A stretch of 64,000 nucleotides of DNA from Bacteroidetes bacterium 37-13 (lineage in GTDB: Bacteria; Bacteroidota; Bacteroidia; Chitinophagales; LD1). The position numbers and the translations under genes were made by a program. Location: assembly GCA_001897535.1 (NCBI GenBank), contig MKTC01000018.1:1-64000 (forward strand). The letters run 5' to 3'. The notes beneath the pieces are model-generated. The model had not been told where the DNA came from. It worked only from the letters and a program-made list of their open reading frames with translations, and made no database searches. How positions within the stretch are numbered: position 1 is the first letter of the stretch; the number at the start of each line of letters is the position of its first letter. Positions 1 through 9,102 of the stretch are shown here, piece after piece.

Positions 1-2
1 AT

Positions 3-122
3 GTAAATACGGTGGGGCAATCACTATACCTTGAGTTGTCTGATATTTCTGCCCGCGGCATTTATATTTTAAGTGTATCTAACAATAAGTTTACCGGTTC
101 GCTAAGGTTGTTGAAAGAGTAG
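3..122 (+). CDS. C-terminal end of a T9SS-secreted protein (partial)
   Basis: The last 39 codons of a gene that enters from the left edge, ending in TAG at 120-122. The readable peptide contains the segment ISARGIYILSVSNNKFTGSL and ends LLKE. The G-I/L-Y followed by a short beta strand and a final basic strand is the usual ending of a type A sorting domain of the type IX secretion system. This tail directs export across the outer membrane and is removed or anchored at the surface. The function of the rest of the protein cannot be known from here. Confidence 0.75.
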   Translation, partial: VNTVGQSLYLELSDISARGIYILSVSNNKFTGSLRLLKE

Positions 123-602
123 AAAAAGGTTGTGAGCCAATCGTTTCATGAAACCATTGTACAATTTGTTTTTCAAGCATTAAACTGCTACTTGTGAACC
201 ATGCAATATGGGTAATATTAGCCGTATTGATATGGTATTCCACTATGTAACCGATGCACACAACCATTTTACTCGAAAATATAATAAACACAAGCGGAGT
301 ATATTTTACGGAAGTTACTTTTAGCAACGGGTTAAAACAAAGGACTAAGTTTCTAAAAGAGTAGAAAATAATACGTAACCAAATAAACAAATTACGGGTA
401 AGGTAGTTTTGTATTGCCGTATAAATTTTATGTGTAAAGGCAAAAAGCAACTATAAAACACGAACTTAACTATATAAATATACAGAATATTTATATGTTA
501 GAATGGAATAATTAAGAGTATTTTTTAAAAAACATATAGGAATTTTAAACTAAAAAATTACTTTAGCACGAAACAATTTTCAAAACAAAAATTTTCTGTG
601 CT
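123..602. other. 480-base gene-poor gap
   Basis: No convincing gene. A 119-codon minus-strand frame crosses most of it, but it overlaps the end of the preceding gene, is dominated by hydrophobic and aromatic codons typical of AT-rich non-coding DNA, and has no recognisable domain. Near the right end, TACTTTAG at 559-566 resembles the Bacteroidota -7 box (TAnnTTTG) and may drive the gene at 603. No clear terminator hairpin was seen after 122. Confidence 0.5.
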
Positions 603-2411
603 ATGAAAAAAATTCTTCTCTCGTTTGGTGCTGCCTTAACTATGTTTTCGGCATCAGCCCAAATAAAACTACTTTTATTGAACAATAGTCCCGATACGGC
701 AGCCGCCAGTGTAGATGTGTATGTAAAGAATGCAAACTTGCCTGGAGGTGAACAAAAAATTATTGATGACTTCGGTTTTAGAACTGCATTTTTTTATGAT
801 CCGGGATTTCCAGTTATTCCAACACCTACAGATGTAGTAGTTGCACCTAAGGGCAGCTCGTCTTCTGCTGATGGTTTCTATACTAAGAGTTTCCCTTCTG
901 GTATTGCAGCAGGAAATTATTTTTTAGTTTTAAATGGTTTGGTTGATACCAACTATGCTGCAACTCCAAACCCTTCAAGTTTACCTCGTGATTTTAATTT
1001 AGAGGTTGTATCTGGCGTAAGTTTCACTTCAAGCAATACTTCGGAAATGGCTTTAACCTTACACAATGGTGTGGTTGATGCACCTGCACAAACTGTACAA
1101 TCTTTTATCACTACAATTCAAATAACACCACGCGATACCGTTGAAGATAATTTAGCTTACGGTTCTACAACAACTTCGGCTCAATATCCTGCAGCACCTA
1201 AGCGCTTGCACTATCACACTACAGGAACCTCTACACCGAGCTATCAAGCCAATGGTAACTTTTTCGGAAGTTTTGGTAATCAAGCTGTAGTTGTGTTTAC
1301 GTCTGGTTTAGTTAATCCACCTGCGGGCGGTGCTACATTTGGTGTGTTTGCCATTCAGCTCCCAGCTGGACAAGCAAATGGACTGGTTCAAGTTTCAGAA
1401 TTACCTAAAGAAAAAGTAGCAGGTGTGGTTCAAGTTTATCACAATGCTGCTGATCCGGCTCTTAAAGATGTTGATTTATATGTTGGTGGAATTAAGCAAG
1501 TAATCGGACTAAGTTTTCGTAAGGCTTTCCAATCAGCAGGTTTTATTCAAGACTTTGATTACAGTATAGATTTACATAAAAAAGACTCTTCAAGCAGTGT
1601 TTTAAATACTAATTTGGTATTTGGTGATGATAGCGTAGTAGCTGTGGTTTCAGGCGTATTAAATGCTTCACAATTTAAAGCAAACCCAGATGGCGAAGCT
1701 ACAGATTTGAATTTTTACTTAAACGAACCGGCTAGAATTTCTGCTGCTACAGGAACTACAAGAATGACCTTGTTTAATGGCTCAACTGATGCTGCTGAAG
1801 TTTCAATTTCTGCACCGGCTTTGGGTGGAATGGTATTAGCTCCAGCTACTAAATATGGTAAATTTACACTTGTTGCTCCAACCGGTATCGGAGCAGATTT
1901 GCCTACGAGCTTAGGTAAAGTAGTGGTAGATTTAAAAATTGATACTACACTTTACAAATCATACTTAGTGCCATTAACTTCTTTTGATGGCAAAGCGGTA
2001 ACAGTTTGTACTTCAGGTTTCTTAGATACTGCAAATAACCAAAATGGAGCTTCGTTTAGAGTTTTTGCAGGTGTACCAGCTTCACCATTCCCGGCTGTTA
2101 TTTTCTTGCAAGATACATCAATTACAACCAGCATTACCAATCCGGCTACTGCTGATATGTCTTTCCGCATGTTTCCAAATCCAGCATCAAGCGAATTGGT
2201 GTTAGGTTTTGATTTGAAAGACCAAGCAAATGTTTCTATCGAAATATTAGACTTAAATGGAAAAGTTGTACAAACAGTTTTAAACGATACTTTCTTGGCT
2301 GGTACTACTTACCACACAGAGAGTGTTAGCAGCCTTTCAAACGGACTTTATTTTGCACGTGTGAAAAGCGGGAATGCCGTTTCTACCTATAAATTCAATG
2401 TTCTTCGCTAA
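603..2411 (+). CDS. Secreted DUF4397-repeat protein with T9SS sorting domain
   Basis: 602 residues. It starts with a signal peptide (MKKILLSFGAALTMFSASA, cleavage before Q). The body contains several DUF4397-like beta units, with recurring segments such as LLLLNNSPDTAAASVDVYV, VVQVYHNAADPALKDVDLYV and MTLFNGSTDAAEVSI. The last 75 residues are a type A T9SS sorting domain beginning FPNPASSELVLGF and ending STYKFNVLR. The family is known from secreted and surface proteins of Bacteroidota, with no defined biochemical activity. It is likely a surface or matrix protein. It is followed by a strong terminator, so it is probably monocistronic. Confidence 0.85.
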   Translation: MKKILLSFGAALTMFSASAQIKLLLLNNSPDTAAASVDVYVKNANLPGGEQKIIDDFGFRTAFFYDPGFPVIPTPTDVVVAPKGSSSSADGFYTKSFPSGIAAGNYFLVLNGLVDTNYAATPNPSSLPRDFNLEVVSGVSFTSSNTSEMALTLHNGVVDAPAQTVQSFITTIQITPRDTVEDNLAYGSTTTSAQYPAAPKRLHYHTTGTSTPSYQANGNFFGSFGNQAVVVFTSGLVNPPAGGATFGVFAIQLPAGQANGLVQVSELPKEKVAGVVQVYHNAADPALKDVDLYVGGIKQVIGLSFRKAFQSAGFIQDFDYSIDLHKKDSSSSVLNTNLVFGDDSVVAVVSGVLNASQFKANPDGEATDLNFYLNEPARISAATGTTRMTLFNGSTDAAEVSISAPALGGMVLAPATKYGKFTLVAPTGIGADLPTSLGKVVVDLKIDTTLYKSYLVPLTSFDGKAVTVCTSGFLDTANNQNGASFRVFAGVPASPFPAVIFLQDTSITTSITNPATADMSFRMFPNPASSELVLGFDLKDQANVSIEILDLNGKVVQTVLNDTFLAGTTYHTESVSSLSNGLYFARVKSGNAVSTYKFNVLR

Positions 2412-2435
2412 GGTGTAAGGAATTAAATTATAGCT

Positions 2436-2471
2436 AAAAAAGGGGAAGTGAGAAATTGCTTCCCTTTTTTT
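2436..2471 (+). terminator. Rho-independent terminator
   Basis: An A-rich 5' arm ending GGGGAAG (2436-2447) faces CTTCCC plus a run of eight T (2459-2472), with one bulged G. It follows the DUF4397 gene by 25 bases. It lies immediately before rsmA, which argues against the upstream TTG at 2456 being the rsmA start. Confidence 0.75.
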
Positions 2472-2491
2472 TGCTCATTATTGCAGCAGAA

Positions 2492-3268
2492 ATGAAAGCC
2501 GGAGCACTCAAAAAATCTTTAGGGCAACACTTTTTACACGATGTAGAAATACAACAAAAAATTGCCGATGCAGTTGGCAATATTGCCGAGTTTGCTACAA
2601 TTATAGAAGTAGGGCCGGGCAAAGGAGCGCTCACTTTTAAGGTATTAGAAAAGCAGCCCAAAAACTATTGGTTAGTTGAGTTAGATAATCGCTGGGCAGA
2701 ATGGCTACGCATAAATGCCGGCATTTATTTCAATAATGGCGAAAGAATTTTGAATGAAGATTTTTTAAACCTTGACTTCAAAAAATTTGAAGCTCCAATT
2801 CATATTATTGGGAATTTTCCGTACAATATTTCATCACAAATAGTTTTTAAAGCAATAGAAGAAAGAGAAAAAGTAACAGCACTCACCGGCATGTTTCAAA
2901 AAGAAGTTGCACTGCGAATTGCAGCATCTCCAGGCACAAAAGATTATGGTGTGCTAAGTATTTTCACGCAGCTTTACTTTGATTGTAAATATTTGTTTGA
3001 TGTGCCGCCACAATGTTTTACTCCACCACCAAAAGTAATGAGTGGTGTAATTACAATTATGCGCCACCACCGCAAGCTAAATTGCGATGAGGCAGATTTT
3101 ACAAAATTGGTAAAGCAGGCATTTACCATGCGCAGAAAAACAATGCGTAATTGTATTCGCCAATTTTTACCTGCCGATTTTTCAAATATTCCATTTTTAG
3201 ATAAGCGCCCGGAGCAACTTAGCATCGAAGATTTTTCACTCTTAACTAACTTGTGTTTTCCAAAATAA
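2492..3268 (+). CDS. rsmA: 16S rRNA (adenine-1518/1519-N6) dimethyltransferase
   Basis: RsmA/KsgA dimethylates two adjacent adenines in the 3' hairpin of 16S rRNA during late 30S assembly, using S-adenosylmethionine. The 258-residue protein has the N-terminal KKSLGQHFLHD signature, the SAM-binding IIEVGPGKGALT motif near residues 37-48, and the catalytic NFPYNISS motif near residue 108, all typical of the family. I chose the ATG at 2492 (MKAGALKKSLGQ) because an in-frame TTG upstream lies inside the terminator hairpin of the preceding gene. purN follows 5 bases after the stop and is probably cotranscribed. Confidence 0.95.
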   Translation: MKAGALKKSLGQHFLHDVEIQQKIADAVGNIAEFATIIEVGPGKGALTFKVLEKQPKNYWLVELDNRWAEWLRINAGIYFNNGERILNEDFLNLDFKKFEAPIHIIGNFPYNISSQIVFKAIEEREKVTALTGMFQKEVALRIAASPGTKDYGVLSIFTQLYFDCKYLFDVPPQCFTPPPKVMSGVITIMRHHRKLNCDEADFTKLVKQAFTMRRKTMRNCIRQFLPADFSNIPFLDKRPEQLSIEDFSLLTNLCFPK

Positions 3269-3273
3269 TTCCC

Positions 3274-3849
3274 ATGAAAAAAGTAGCAGTTTTTGCTTCC
3301 GGCACAGGCAGCAATGCCAAAAATATTATTGAACATTTTAACGGCAGAAATAGCTCAATAGCCAAGGTTGAATTGGTTGTTTGCAATAAAGAAAATGCGG
3401 GTGTACTGCAACATGCAGCCAATGCCGGTGTAGAATCGGTGGTGATTACGAAGCAGCAGTTAAATGATGAATTGTTTATGTTGGAGCTTATGCAAAAGCA
3501 TCAAATTGATTTTATTGTTCTGGCAGGTTTTCTATTACTTATTCCAAAATTTTTAGCAGAAAAATATCACAGAAACATCATCAATATTCACCCGGCTTTG
3601 TTGCCTAAATATGGCGGAAAAGGTATGTACGGCTCGTTTGTTCATCAAGCAGTTTGGGAAAACAGAGAAAAAGAAACAGGAATCACCATTCATTTTGTAA
3701 ACGAAAAGTATGATGAAGGAGATATTATTTTCCAAGCTAAAGCGGCAATAGAAAATAACGATACTCCAACTATAATTGCAAAAAAAGTGCAACAATTAGA
3801 GCATCAATATTTTGTATCAGAAATCGAGAAACTTTTAATTAAGAAATAG
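3274..3849 (+). CDS. purN: Phosphoribosylglycinamide formyltransferase
   Basis: Transfers a formyl group from 10-formyltetrahydrofolate to glycinamide ribonucleotide in purine synthesis. The 191-residue protein has the substrate-binding ASGTGSNAKNI loop at its N-terminus, the NIHPALLPKYGGKGMYG segment with the catalytic Asn-x-His near residue 104, and an EKYDEGDII segment carrying the catalytic Asp near residue 146. An upstream in-frame ATG at 3253 overlaps the end of rsmA. The start at 3274 (MKKVAVFASGTGSN) fits the family length. Confidence 0.95.
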   Translation: MKKVAVFASGTGSNAKNIIEHFNGRNSSIAKVELVVCNKENAGVLQHAANAGVESVVITKQQLNDELFMLELMQKHQIDFIVLAGFLLLIPKFLAEKYHRNIINIHPALLPKYGGKGMYGSFVHQAVWENREKETGITIHFVNEKYDEGDIIFQAKAAIENNDTPTIIAKKVQQLEHQYFVSEIEKLLIKK

Positions 3850-3871
3850 TTTTTAAAAAGGAAATCTTATC

Positions 3872-3879
3872 TAACTTTA
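3872..3879 (+). promoter_or_regulatory. Candidate -7 box for the Fnr-type regulator
   Basis: TAACTTTA matches 7 of 8 positions of the Bacteroidota -7 consensus TAnnTTTG and lies 15 bases before the ATG at 3895. A T-rich stretch about 17 bases upstream could act as the -33 element. Inferred by pattern only. Confidence 0.4.
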
Positions 3880-3894
3880 CGGAATCATTCAGCT

Positions 3895-4608
3895 ATGTCT
3901 AATTTAAAAGAAAATAACCCGGATTGTACCACATGTGTAGCTCATGGGCATTCCTTCTTTAATATTTTGGATAAAGAAGGATTGAGTGAATTGGCGCTGC
4001 ATAAAACTTGCGTAACCTACAAGCGTGGTCAGTTCATTTTTAATGAAAATGGGTTTCCACACGCGCTTTATTGTTTAAATCGCGGCAAGGTGAAACTCTG
4101 CACGATTGGTGTAGATGGCAAAGAACAAATTTTGCGCTTAGTAAAAACAGGCGATATTTTGGGTTATCGCGCGCTAATTTCGAACGAGCGTTACCACTGC
4201 TCGGCAGTTGCAATTGAAGACTCTTCTATTTGTGTGGTGGATAGAAACTATTTTTTGGAAGCTACACGCAAACATCCGCAGTTGCTGTTTGAAGTGGTGA
4301 GGATAATTAGTCGAGATTTAAAAACGGCAGAAGAACATATCGTTTCGCTTTCGCAGCGCAATGTGCGCGAGCGTATGGCAGAAGCACTTTTGTTTTTTAA
4401 GGCAACATTTGGTTTTTTGCCAGATGGGCAAACGCTGAACGTTACTTTTTCGCGCGAAGAAATTGCAGATTATGTGGGCACCTCAACCGAAAGCGCTATT
4501 AGGCTTTTATCAGAATTTAATCAAGATAAAATTATTGAGTTAGACGGAAAAAAAATTAAAATAACCAATCTCCCGAAGCTGCTCAAAACCGCCAATACGA
4601 ATGATTAA
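3895..4608 (+). CDS. Crp/Fnr family transcriptional regulator
   Basis: 237 residues: an N-terminal cyclic-nucleotide-binding-like beta barrel (about residues 30-140), a long dimerisation helix, and a C-terminal winged helix-turn-helix (about 150-230) with the recognition segment EEIADYVGTSTESAIRLLSEF. A Cys-x-x-Cys pair lies at residues 11-14. This recalls the N-terminal cysteines of iron-sulfur Fnr proteins, but the spacing is not that of E. coli FNR, so oxygen or NO sensing is a guess. Usual targets in this family are anaerobic, nitrosative or redox stress genes. It is followed by a small helical protein that could be a target. Confidence 0.85.
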   Translation: MSNLKENNPDCTTCVAHGHSFFNILDKEGLSELALHKTCVTYKRGQFIFNENGFPHALYCLNRGKVKLCTIGVDGKEQILRLVKTGDILGYRALISNERYHCSAVAIEDSSICVVDRNYFLEATRKHPQLLFEVVRIISRDLKTAEEHIVSLSQRNVRERMAEALLFFKATFGFLPDGQTLNVTFSREEIADYVGTSTESAIRLLSEFNQDKIIELDGKKIKITNLPKLLKTANTND

Positions 4609-4669
4609 AATATGAGTAATATCATGTTTTAAATCAGTAAACGTCATACCTTTTTAGTTGTTTATGGTG

Positions 4670-4677
4670 CAACTTTG
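4670..4677 (+). promoter_or_regulatory. Candidate -7 box for the gene at 4700
   Basis: CAACTTTG matches 7 of 8 positions of TAnnTTTG and lies 22 bases before the ATG at 4700. A separate promoter suggests this gene is not simply read through from the regulator upstream. Confidence 0.35.
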
Positions 4678-4699
4678 CATAGTATAAAAAGGTTTTAGT

Positions 4700-5155
4700 A
4701 TGACTGCTCGCAAACAAACTGCCAAATATTTAATTCAGCTTTTAATGAAAGAAGTTTACCCTTCTATTCAGTATCATTTTTTGATGATGGTTTGGAAAGG
4801 CGACTTTTTACTTGAAGAAAAAAAGAGCGGTACCGAAGAGGTTTTAAGCAACTTGCGCACAGAGTTTAATTCGCTTTACACCTACGAAACTAAATTAGTT
4901 TTTCCGGCAGTTTTAAAGGCATTTGATGAAAACACAACTAATCAGCCTTCAAATATTTCTGAGCTAATTGTGCTTACTCAAAAAAAGGAAACTAGAATTA
5001 AACAACTTATCGAAGATTTGAAAGAATCAATGGTATTGCAGGGTGAAGAAAATGCAACTGTTTCGCAGTTGATAGCTACATTTGAAGAGGATTTTTTCCC
5101 TACAAAAGAAGACTGGAACAGTATGGTTTCTAAAGATTTTTCAGCACAAATTTAG
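4700..5155 (+). CDS. Small all-helical protein, possible degenerate hemerythrin-like
   Basis: 151 residues, predicted mostly helical, with no signal peptide or membrane segment. No certain family. The segment LYTYETKLVFPAVLKAF looks like the HMxKEExxLFPAI helix of hemerythrin/RIC-type di-iron proteins, and the spacing of four helices would fit. However, the usual metal-ligand histidines are absent: Tyr stands where His is expected, and only one His remains in the protein. It lies 91 bases after an Fnr-type regulator. The hemerythrin relation is an inference; the gene itself looks real from its codon use and promoter. Confidence 0.65.
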   Translation: MTARKQTAKYLIQLLMKEVYPSIQYHFLMMVWKGDFLLEEKKSGTEEVLSNLRTEFNSLYTYETKLVFPAVLKAFDENTTNQPSNISELIVLTQKKETRIKQLIEDLKESMVLQGEENATVSQLIATFEEDFFPTKEDWNSMVSKDFSAQI

Positions 5156-5172
5156 AGTCTGAGAAATTAGAA

Positions 5173-6996
5173 TTAAAAAGCCTGTAATTCAACTAACTGC
5201 TTATAAATTCCGTTGTGTGCCATTAAACCGATGTGGTTTCCGCGCTCTGCAATTGCACCGTTTTTCATCACAATAATTTCATCGGCAAATTGAATGGTTG
5301 AGAGCCTATGCGCAATCACAATAGAAGTTCTGCCTTTCATCAATTTATTCAATGCTTCTTGTACCAACTTTTCGGAGTTAGAATCTAATGAAGAAGTAGC
5401 TTCGTCTAAAATTAAAATTGGCGGATTCTTTAGTACTGCACGAGCAATAGTTAAGCGCTGTTTTTCGCCACCGCTAAGTTTGCTGCCGCGGTCGCCAATA
5501 TTGGTTTCGTAGCCATTTTCTAAACGCATGATAAAGTCGTGCGCATTAGCAATCTTTGCAGCTTCTTTCACTGCTTCTTTGTTTGCTCCGGGAAAGCCAA
5601 ATGCAATGTTGTTATACACTGTGTCGTTAAATAAAATTGCCTCTTGCGAAACAATGCCAAACAAATCGCGAAGCGAGTGCAGATTAAGGTTTTTGATATT
5701 TTCACCATCAATAAGAACTTCGCCTTTTTGCGGGTCGTAAAAGCGCGGAAGCAAATCAACCATAGTAGATTTCCCTGCGCCACTTTGCCCAACCAAAGCA
5801 ATCATTTTCCCTTTTTCTATTTTTAAATTTACCTGCGATAAAATTTCTTTTTGGTCGAAATTGTTGTAGGCAAAACTTACATTTTTTAGTTCAATAGAAT
5901 GGTGAAAATCTTTAACCGAAATGGGATTTGGAATTTCTTTAATAGAATTTTCGGCATCTAAAATTTCGTAGATTCTATGCGAAGAAGCCAAGCCTTTCTG
6001 TATATTGTAAAACGCATTTGAAAAACTTTTCGCAGGTGGAATAAGCTGCGAAAAAATAACCATAAAACCGATAAAAGTTTCAGCACTCAAAAGTTGTTTG
6101 TCCAATACTAACCTGCCTCCAAACCAAAGTACTGTACACACTACGCATATCGCCAAAAACTCTGTGAGAGGCGAAGAAAGTTCTCTACGCAAAGTGAGGC
6201 GATTGGCAATTTTAAAATGTGAGCTGTTTATTTCTTTGAATTGTGCAGTTTTAAATTTTCCTGCATTGAATGCGTGAATAATGCGCAAGCCGCTAAGCGT
6301 TTCATCAATAATTGAAATTAGAAAACCAAGTTTTTCTTGCCCTTCGGCAGAAGTGCGTTTTAGTTTTTTGCCTATTCTACCAATTATTCCACCGGTTATT
6401 AGCAGCATCACAAACACAAAAATGGTAAGCTGAAAACTCATCATTACCATGGCTCCTAAAAACACAATAATATTTACCGGTTCGCGAAAAAAAATCTCCA
6501 ACACATTCATAATGCTGGTTTCAATTTCTTTTACATCATCGGTCATTCGCGCAATTAAATCGCCCTTTTTTTCTTTGCTGTAATAAGCTAATGGAAGCGA
6601 AAGAATTTTTTTATACAAGTCGTTGCGAATGTCGCGCACTACACCGTTTCGCACAGGGCTCATTACATAAACTGCCAAGAAACGAAACAGGTTTTTTAAG
6701 AAGAAAATAATGGCGGTGATGATGCAAATAAAGAGCAAGCCTTGAGTGGTGCCGCTTTCTTTAATAATGGTACTTAGTTTAAACTCAAAAAAACTAATTG
6801 CAAAATTCGGGCTGAAAGCAAATGTTGGCGCTTCGTTAATGAGTGGTGTTTTGCCAAATAGTAATTGCAAAAACGGAATAAGCATTACAATACTCACGAG
6901 CGAAAATACCACACTCAGCAAGTTGAAAACAACATTAAGCAGCACATTGCTGCGGTAAGGAATTAAGTATCTAAGTAATCGAATAAATTGTTTCAC
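5173..6996 (-). CDS. ABC exporter, fused permease/ATPase, MsbA-like
   Basis: 607 residues. The N-terminal ABC transmembrane domain (about residues 15-330, six membrane helices) is followed by an ATPase domain with Walker A GQSGAGKST near residue 405, signature LSGGEKQR near 509, Walker B ILILDEATSSLD and the H-loop IAHRLST. Homodimers of such half-transporters export lipids, glycolipids or drugs. In Bacteroidota this subtype (start MKQFIRLLRYLIPYRSN) is often annotated as MsbA or a lipid exporter. The substrate is not shown here. The stop is 17 bases from the convergent gene at 4700-5155. Confidence 0.9.
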   Translation of the reverse strand: MKQFIRLLRYLIPYRSNVLLNVVFNLLSVVFSLVSIVMLIPFLQLLFGKTPLINEAPTFAFSPNFAISFFEFKLSTIIKESGTTQGLLFICIITAIIFFLKNLFRFLAVYVMSPVRNGVVRDIRNDLYKKILSLPLAYYSKEKKGDLIARMTDDVKEIETSIMNVLEIFFREPVNIIVFLGAMVMMSFQLTIFVFVMLLITGGIIGRIGKKLKRTSAEGQEKLGFLISIIDETLSGLRIIHAFNAGKFKTAQFKEINSSHFKIANRLTLRRELSSPLTEFLAICVVCTVLWFGGRLVLDKQLLSAETFIGFMVIFSQLIPPAKSFSNAFYNIQKGLASSHRIYEILDAENSIKEIPNPISVKDFHHSIELKNVSFAYNNFDQKEILSQVNLKIEKGKMIALVGQSGAGKSTMVDLLPRFYDPQKGEVLIDGENIKNLNLHSLRDLFGIVSQEAILFNDTVYNNIAFGFPGANKEAVKEAAKIANAHDFIMRLENGYETNIGDRGSKLSGGEKQRLTIARAVLKNPPILILDEATSSLDSNSEKLVQEALNKLMKGRTSIVIAHRLSTIQFADEIIVMKNGAIAERGNHIGLMAHNGIYKQLVELQAF

Positions 6997-7051
6997 TTAT
7001 AGTTTGGTGTTGCTTTGCAAGGTTACAAAACGAAAATGAAACCGAAACATT

Positions 7052-9001
7052 TTATTCAACAATTTTAAATTCTGTTCTGCGGTTGGTGCGGTGGCAGTCG
7101 CAATCGTCTTCTGCGCAATCTTTTATGGCTGAACAATCTTGTAGCAGCACACTTTCGCCATAACCTTTTGCAGTAAGACGCGATTCGTTTATGCCATTTT
7201 CAATTAAAAATTGAACCACATTTTCTGCACGTTTTTGCGAAAGAGATAAGTTGTAATCTTCTTCACCGCGCGAATCGGTGTGCGAAGCAATTTCAATTTT
7301 CAGCGAAGGATTTTTCTTTAATAGTGTAACTACTTCTTGCAACGCTTCTTTAGTTTCTTCGTTTAGTTCAAAGCTATTGAAGTCGAAATAAATATCGGCA
7401 ATGCGGTATGCTTTGTTTCGCTCCACAGCTTGCAAAATAGCAGCAACTTCTGCGGTATCTTCGCTTGAAAATGCTTGTATATTAAATTGCTTTTCAGTAT
7501 TAAAAAAACCATCGCTGCTAAACGAAACGTGGTAAGTTCCATTTTGTGGAAGTTGTTTGAGCAAACCATTTCCACGAAGTGTGAAGAGTGTGCTGTCTGC
7601 TTGGTTTCGCACAATTATTAGCGCATTTGCAATTTTGTTTCCGTTGCTATCTGCGGCAGAAATCCTTAACCAAGGTTTGATGGATTTACTAATTTCAAAC
7701 TCGAAAATATCATCGCAGCAAGTTTCACCTTTCACCGAAAATACTCCCGGGCGGTTGGATACAAAATAGCCTTTCCCATTTTCAAAAAATCTAAAAAACG
7801 ATTCATCGTAACTGCTGTTTAGCGGCTTTGGCAGCGGCTTTGGTTCTGCAAATTTTGCATCGCTAAAGCGCGCATAAAAAACATCTAAACCGCCAAGCGA
7901 AGGCAAGCCTGATGAACTAAAAAAGAGTGTGCCTGTCATTTCATCAAAAAACGGGCTTATTTCATCGCGTGAAGTGTTGATGATTTTTCCTGCATTTTTT
8001 GCAGCAGAAAATTTACCATCTTTTTGGCGCTCAGCATACCAAATATCGTAGCCACCAAAACCTCCGGGTCTGTTGCTTGAAAACCAAAGCAGGTCGCGCC
8101 CGTCAGCGGTTTCGGCTAAAATTGGGTGTGTGCTGGCGTGTAAACCAAAGTTTACTTTTTCTCCCAATTCGTGTTCTGAACTCCATTTTCCTTCTTCGTA
8201 TTTTGCTTGCCAAATGGCACAAATCTGTTCTTGCAATTCACCATAGCAAAGAGAAAAATACAGTTCTTTATATTTTGAGTTAAAAGATAGTGAAGTGAGA
8301 TTGTGGTCGTTTAAATTTAAGTCTGTAAAAAGTTGCGGACGCTCAAAAATGTTACTGTCTTTTTTTGCTTTAAAAAACTGCATTACAGGTTGTTTGTATC
8401 CAGTGTCAGATTTTAAATAAACCAAAGTATCGGAGCGGATAGAAGCAAAGAGTAAATTGCCTTTCCAAACGGTGGGTGATAAATCGCTGTAGCCCGAATT
8501 GATGTAAGAAGGCAGTTGGATAATATTAAAAGTATCGTCTGTGGTTTTGCGCTCCAAGCAGCCAAAAATATCGGTGGTTGCCCAATCTTTAAGCATAGTT
8601 TCTTTGCCTTTGTAGCAACTCAAAAACTGTTTATATTTTTCAGTGGCTTTGGGGTAGTTTCCTAAATTTTTAAGCGCAAGTGCTTCGTAGTAGAGCGAAG
8701 CAGTTAAGCAGCCGGCATCGCTGTTTGCAGATTTGGTGAACCACTTTAACGCTTCTTTGTAATTGCGAATTTTTTGGTTGGCAATGCCTAATTGAAAAAG
8801 CAATTCTGTTTTAGAAGAGTCGCGCTTTACTGCTTCTTCATAATAGCTTAGTGCATCGTAGTAATAACCCTTTTTAAATTCCTTGTTGCCAACGCGCAAG
8901 AGCGATTTAAAATTCATTCCCGGTAGCGAATCGGCAGCTTGCGAAGCTATGCTGCACAAGAGCAAAAAAATGGCAAGTATTTCTTTTCGTTTCAAAAACA
9001 T
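7052..9001 (-). CDS. OmpA-family protein with TPR and PD40 propeller repeats
   Basis: 649 residues from the ATG at 9001, chosen because it begins a clean signal peptide (MFLKRKEILAIFLLLCSIASQA). A 22-codon upstream extension would hide that peptide and covers the promoter box. TPR-like helices (about 35-150) precede PD40/WD40-like strands with FFSSSG and WFSSNRPGG motifs (about 200-430), a small beta domain, and a C-terminal OmpA domain with IYFDFNSFELNEETK and the peptidoglycan-binding SHTDSRGEEDYNLSLSQKRA segment. The architecture anchors an outer-membrane complex to peptidoglycan and resembles PorE/SprE-type proteins of the T9SS. A paralogue lies at 32781-34781. Confidence 0.88.
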   Translation of the reverse strand: MFLKRKEILAIFLLLCSIASQAADSLPGMNFKSLLRVGNKEFKKGYYYDALSYYEEAVKRDSSKTELLFQLGIANQKIRNYKEALKWFTKSANSDAGCLTASLYYEALALKNLGNYPKATEKYKQFLSCYKGKETMLKDWATTDIFGCLERKTTDDTFNIIQLPSYINSGYSDLSPTVWKGNLLFASIRSDTLVYLKSDTGYKQPVMQFFKAKKDSNIFERPQLFTDLNLNDHNLTSLSFNSKYKELYFSLCYGELQEQICAIWQAKYEEGKWSSEHELGEKVNFGLHASTHPILAETADGRDLLWFSSNRPGGFGGYDIWYAERQKDGKFSAAKNAGKIINTSRDEISPFFDEMTGTLFFSSSGLPSLGGLDVFYARFSDAKFAEPKPLPKPLNSSYDESFFRFFENGKGYFVSNRPGVFSVKGETCCDDIFEFEISKSIKPWLRISAADSNGNKIANALIIVRNQADSTLFTLRGNGLLKQLPQNGTYHVSFSSDGFFNTEKQFNIQAFSSEDTAEVAAILQAVERNKAYRIADIYFDFNSFELNEETKEALQEVVTLLKKNPSLKIEIASHTDSRGEEDYNLSLSQKRAENVVQFLIENGINESRLTAKGYGESVLLQDCSAIKDCAEDDCDCHRTNRRTEFKIVE

Positions 9002-9006
9002 TTTAG

Positions 9007-9014
9007 CAAAGGTA
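9007..9014 (-). promoter_or_regulatory. -7 box 5 bases before the OmpA/PD40 start codon
   Basis: On the minus strand TACCTTTG, a perfect TAnnTTTG, followed by CTAAA and the ATG at 9001. With transcription starting about 4-7 bases after the box, the mRNA would be leaderless or nearly so. It also decides the start codon against the longer frame. Confidence 0.6.
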
Positions 9015-9102
9015 ATACTAACTACACCAACAATTTTTTCAAAAATTCCAAATAAGTAATACGGCACTTTTTATGCTTTCATATTTAACTAAAAAAACAG
9101 TA

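Noticed and set aside
91-450. 119-codon minus-strand open frame
   Set aside because: It overlaps a real gene end, is dominated by residues encoded by AT-rich non-coding DNA, and shows no domain or promoter.
2456-2491. Upstream TTG start for rsmA
   Set aside because: The TTG lies in the loop of the terminator of the previous gene and the extra residues do not fit the family.
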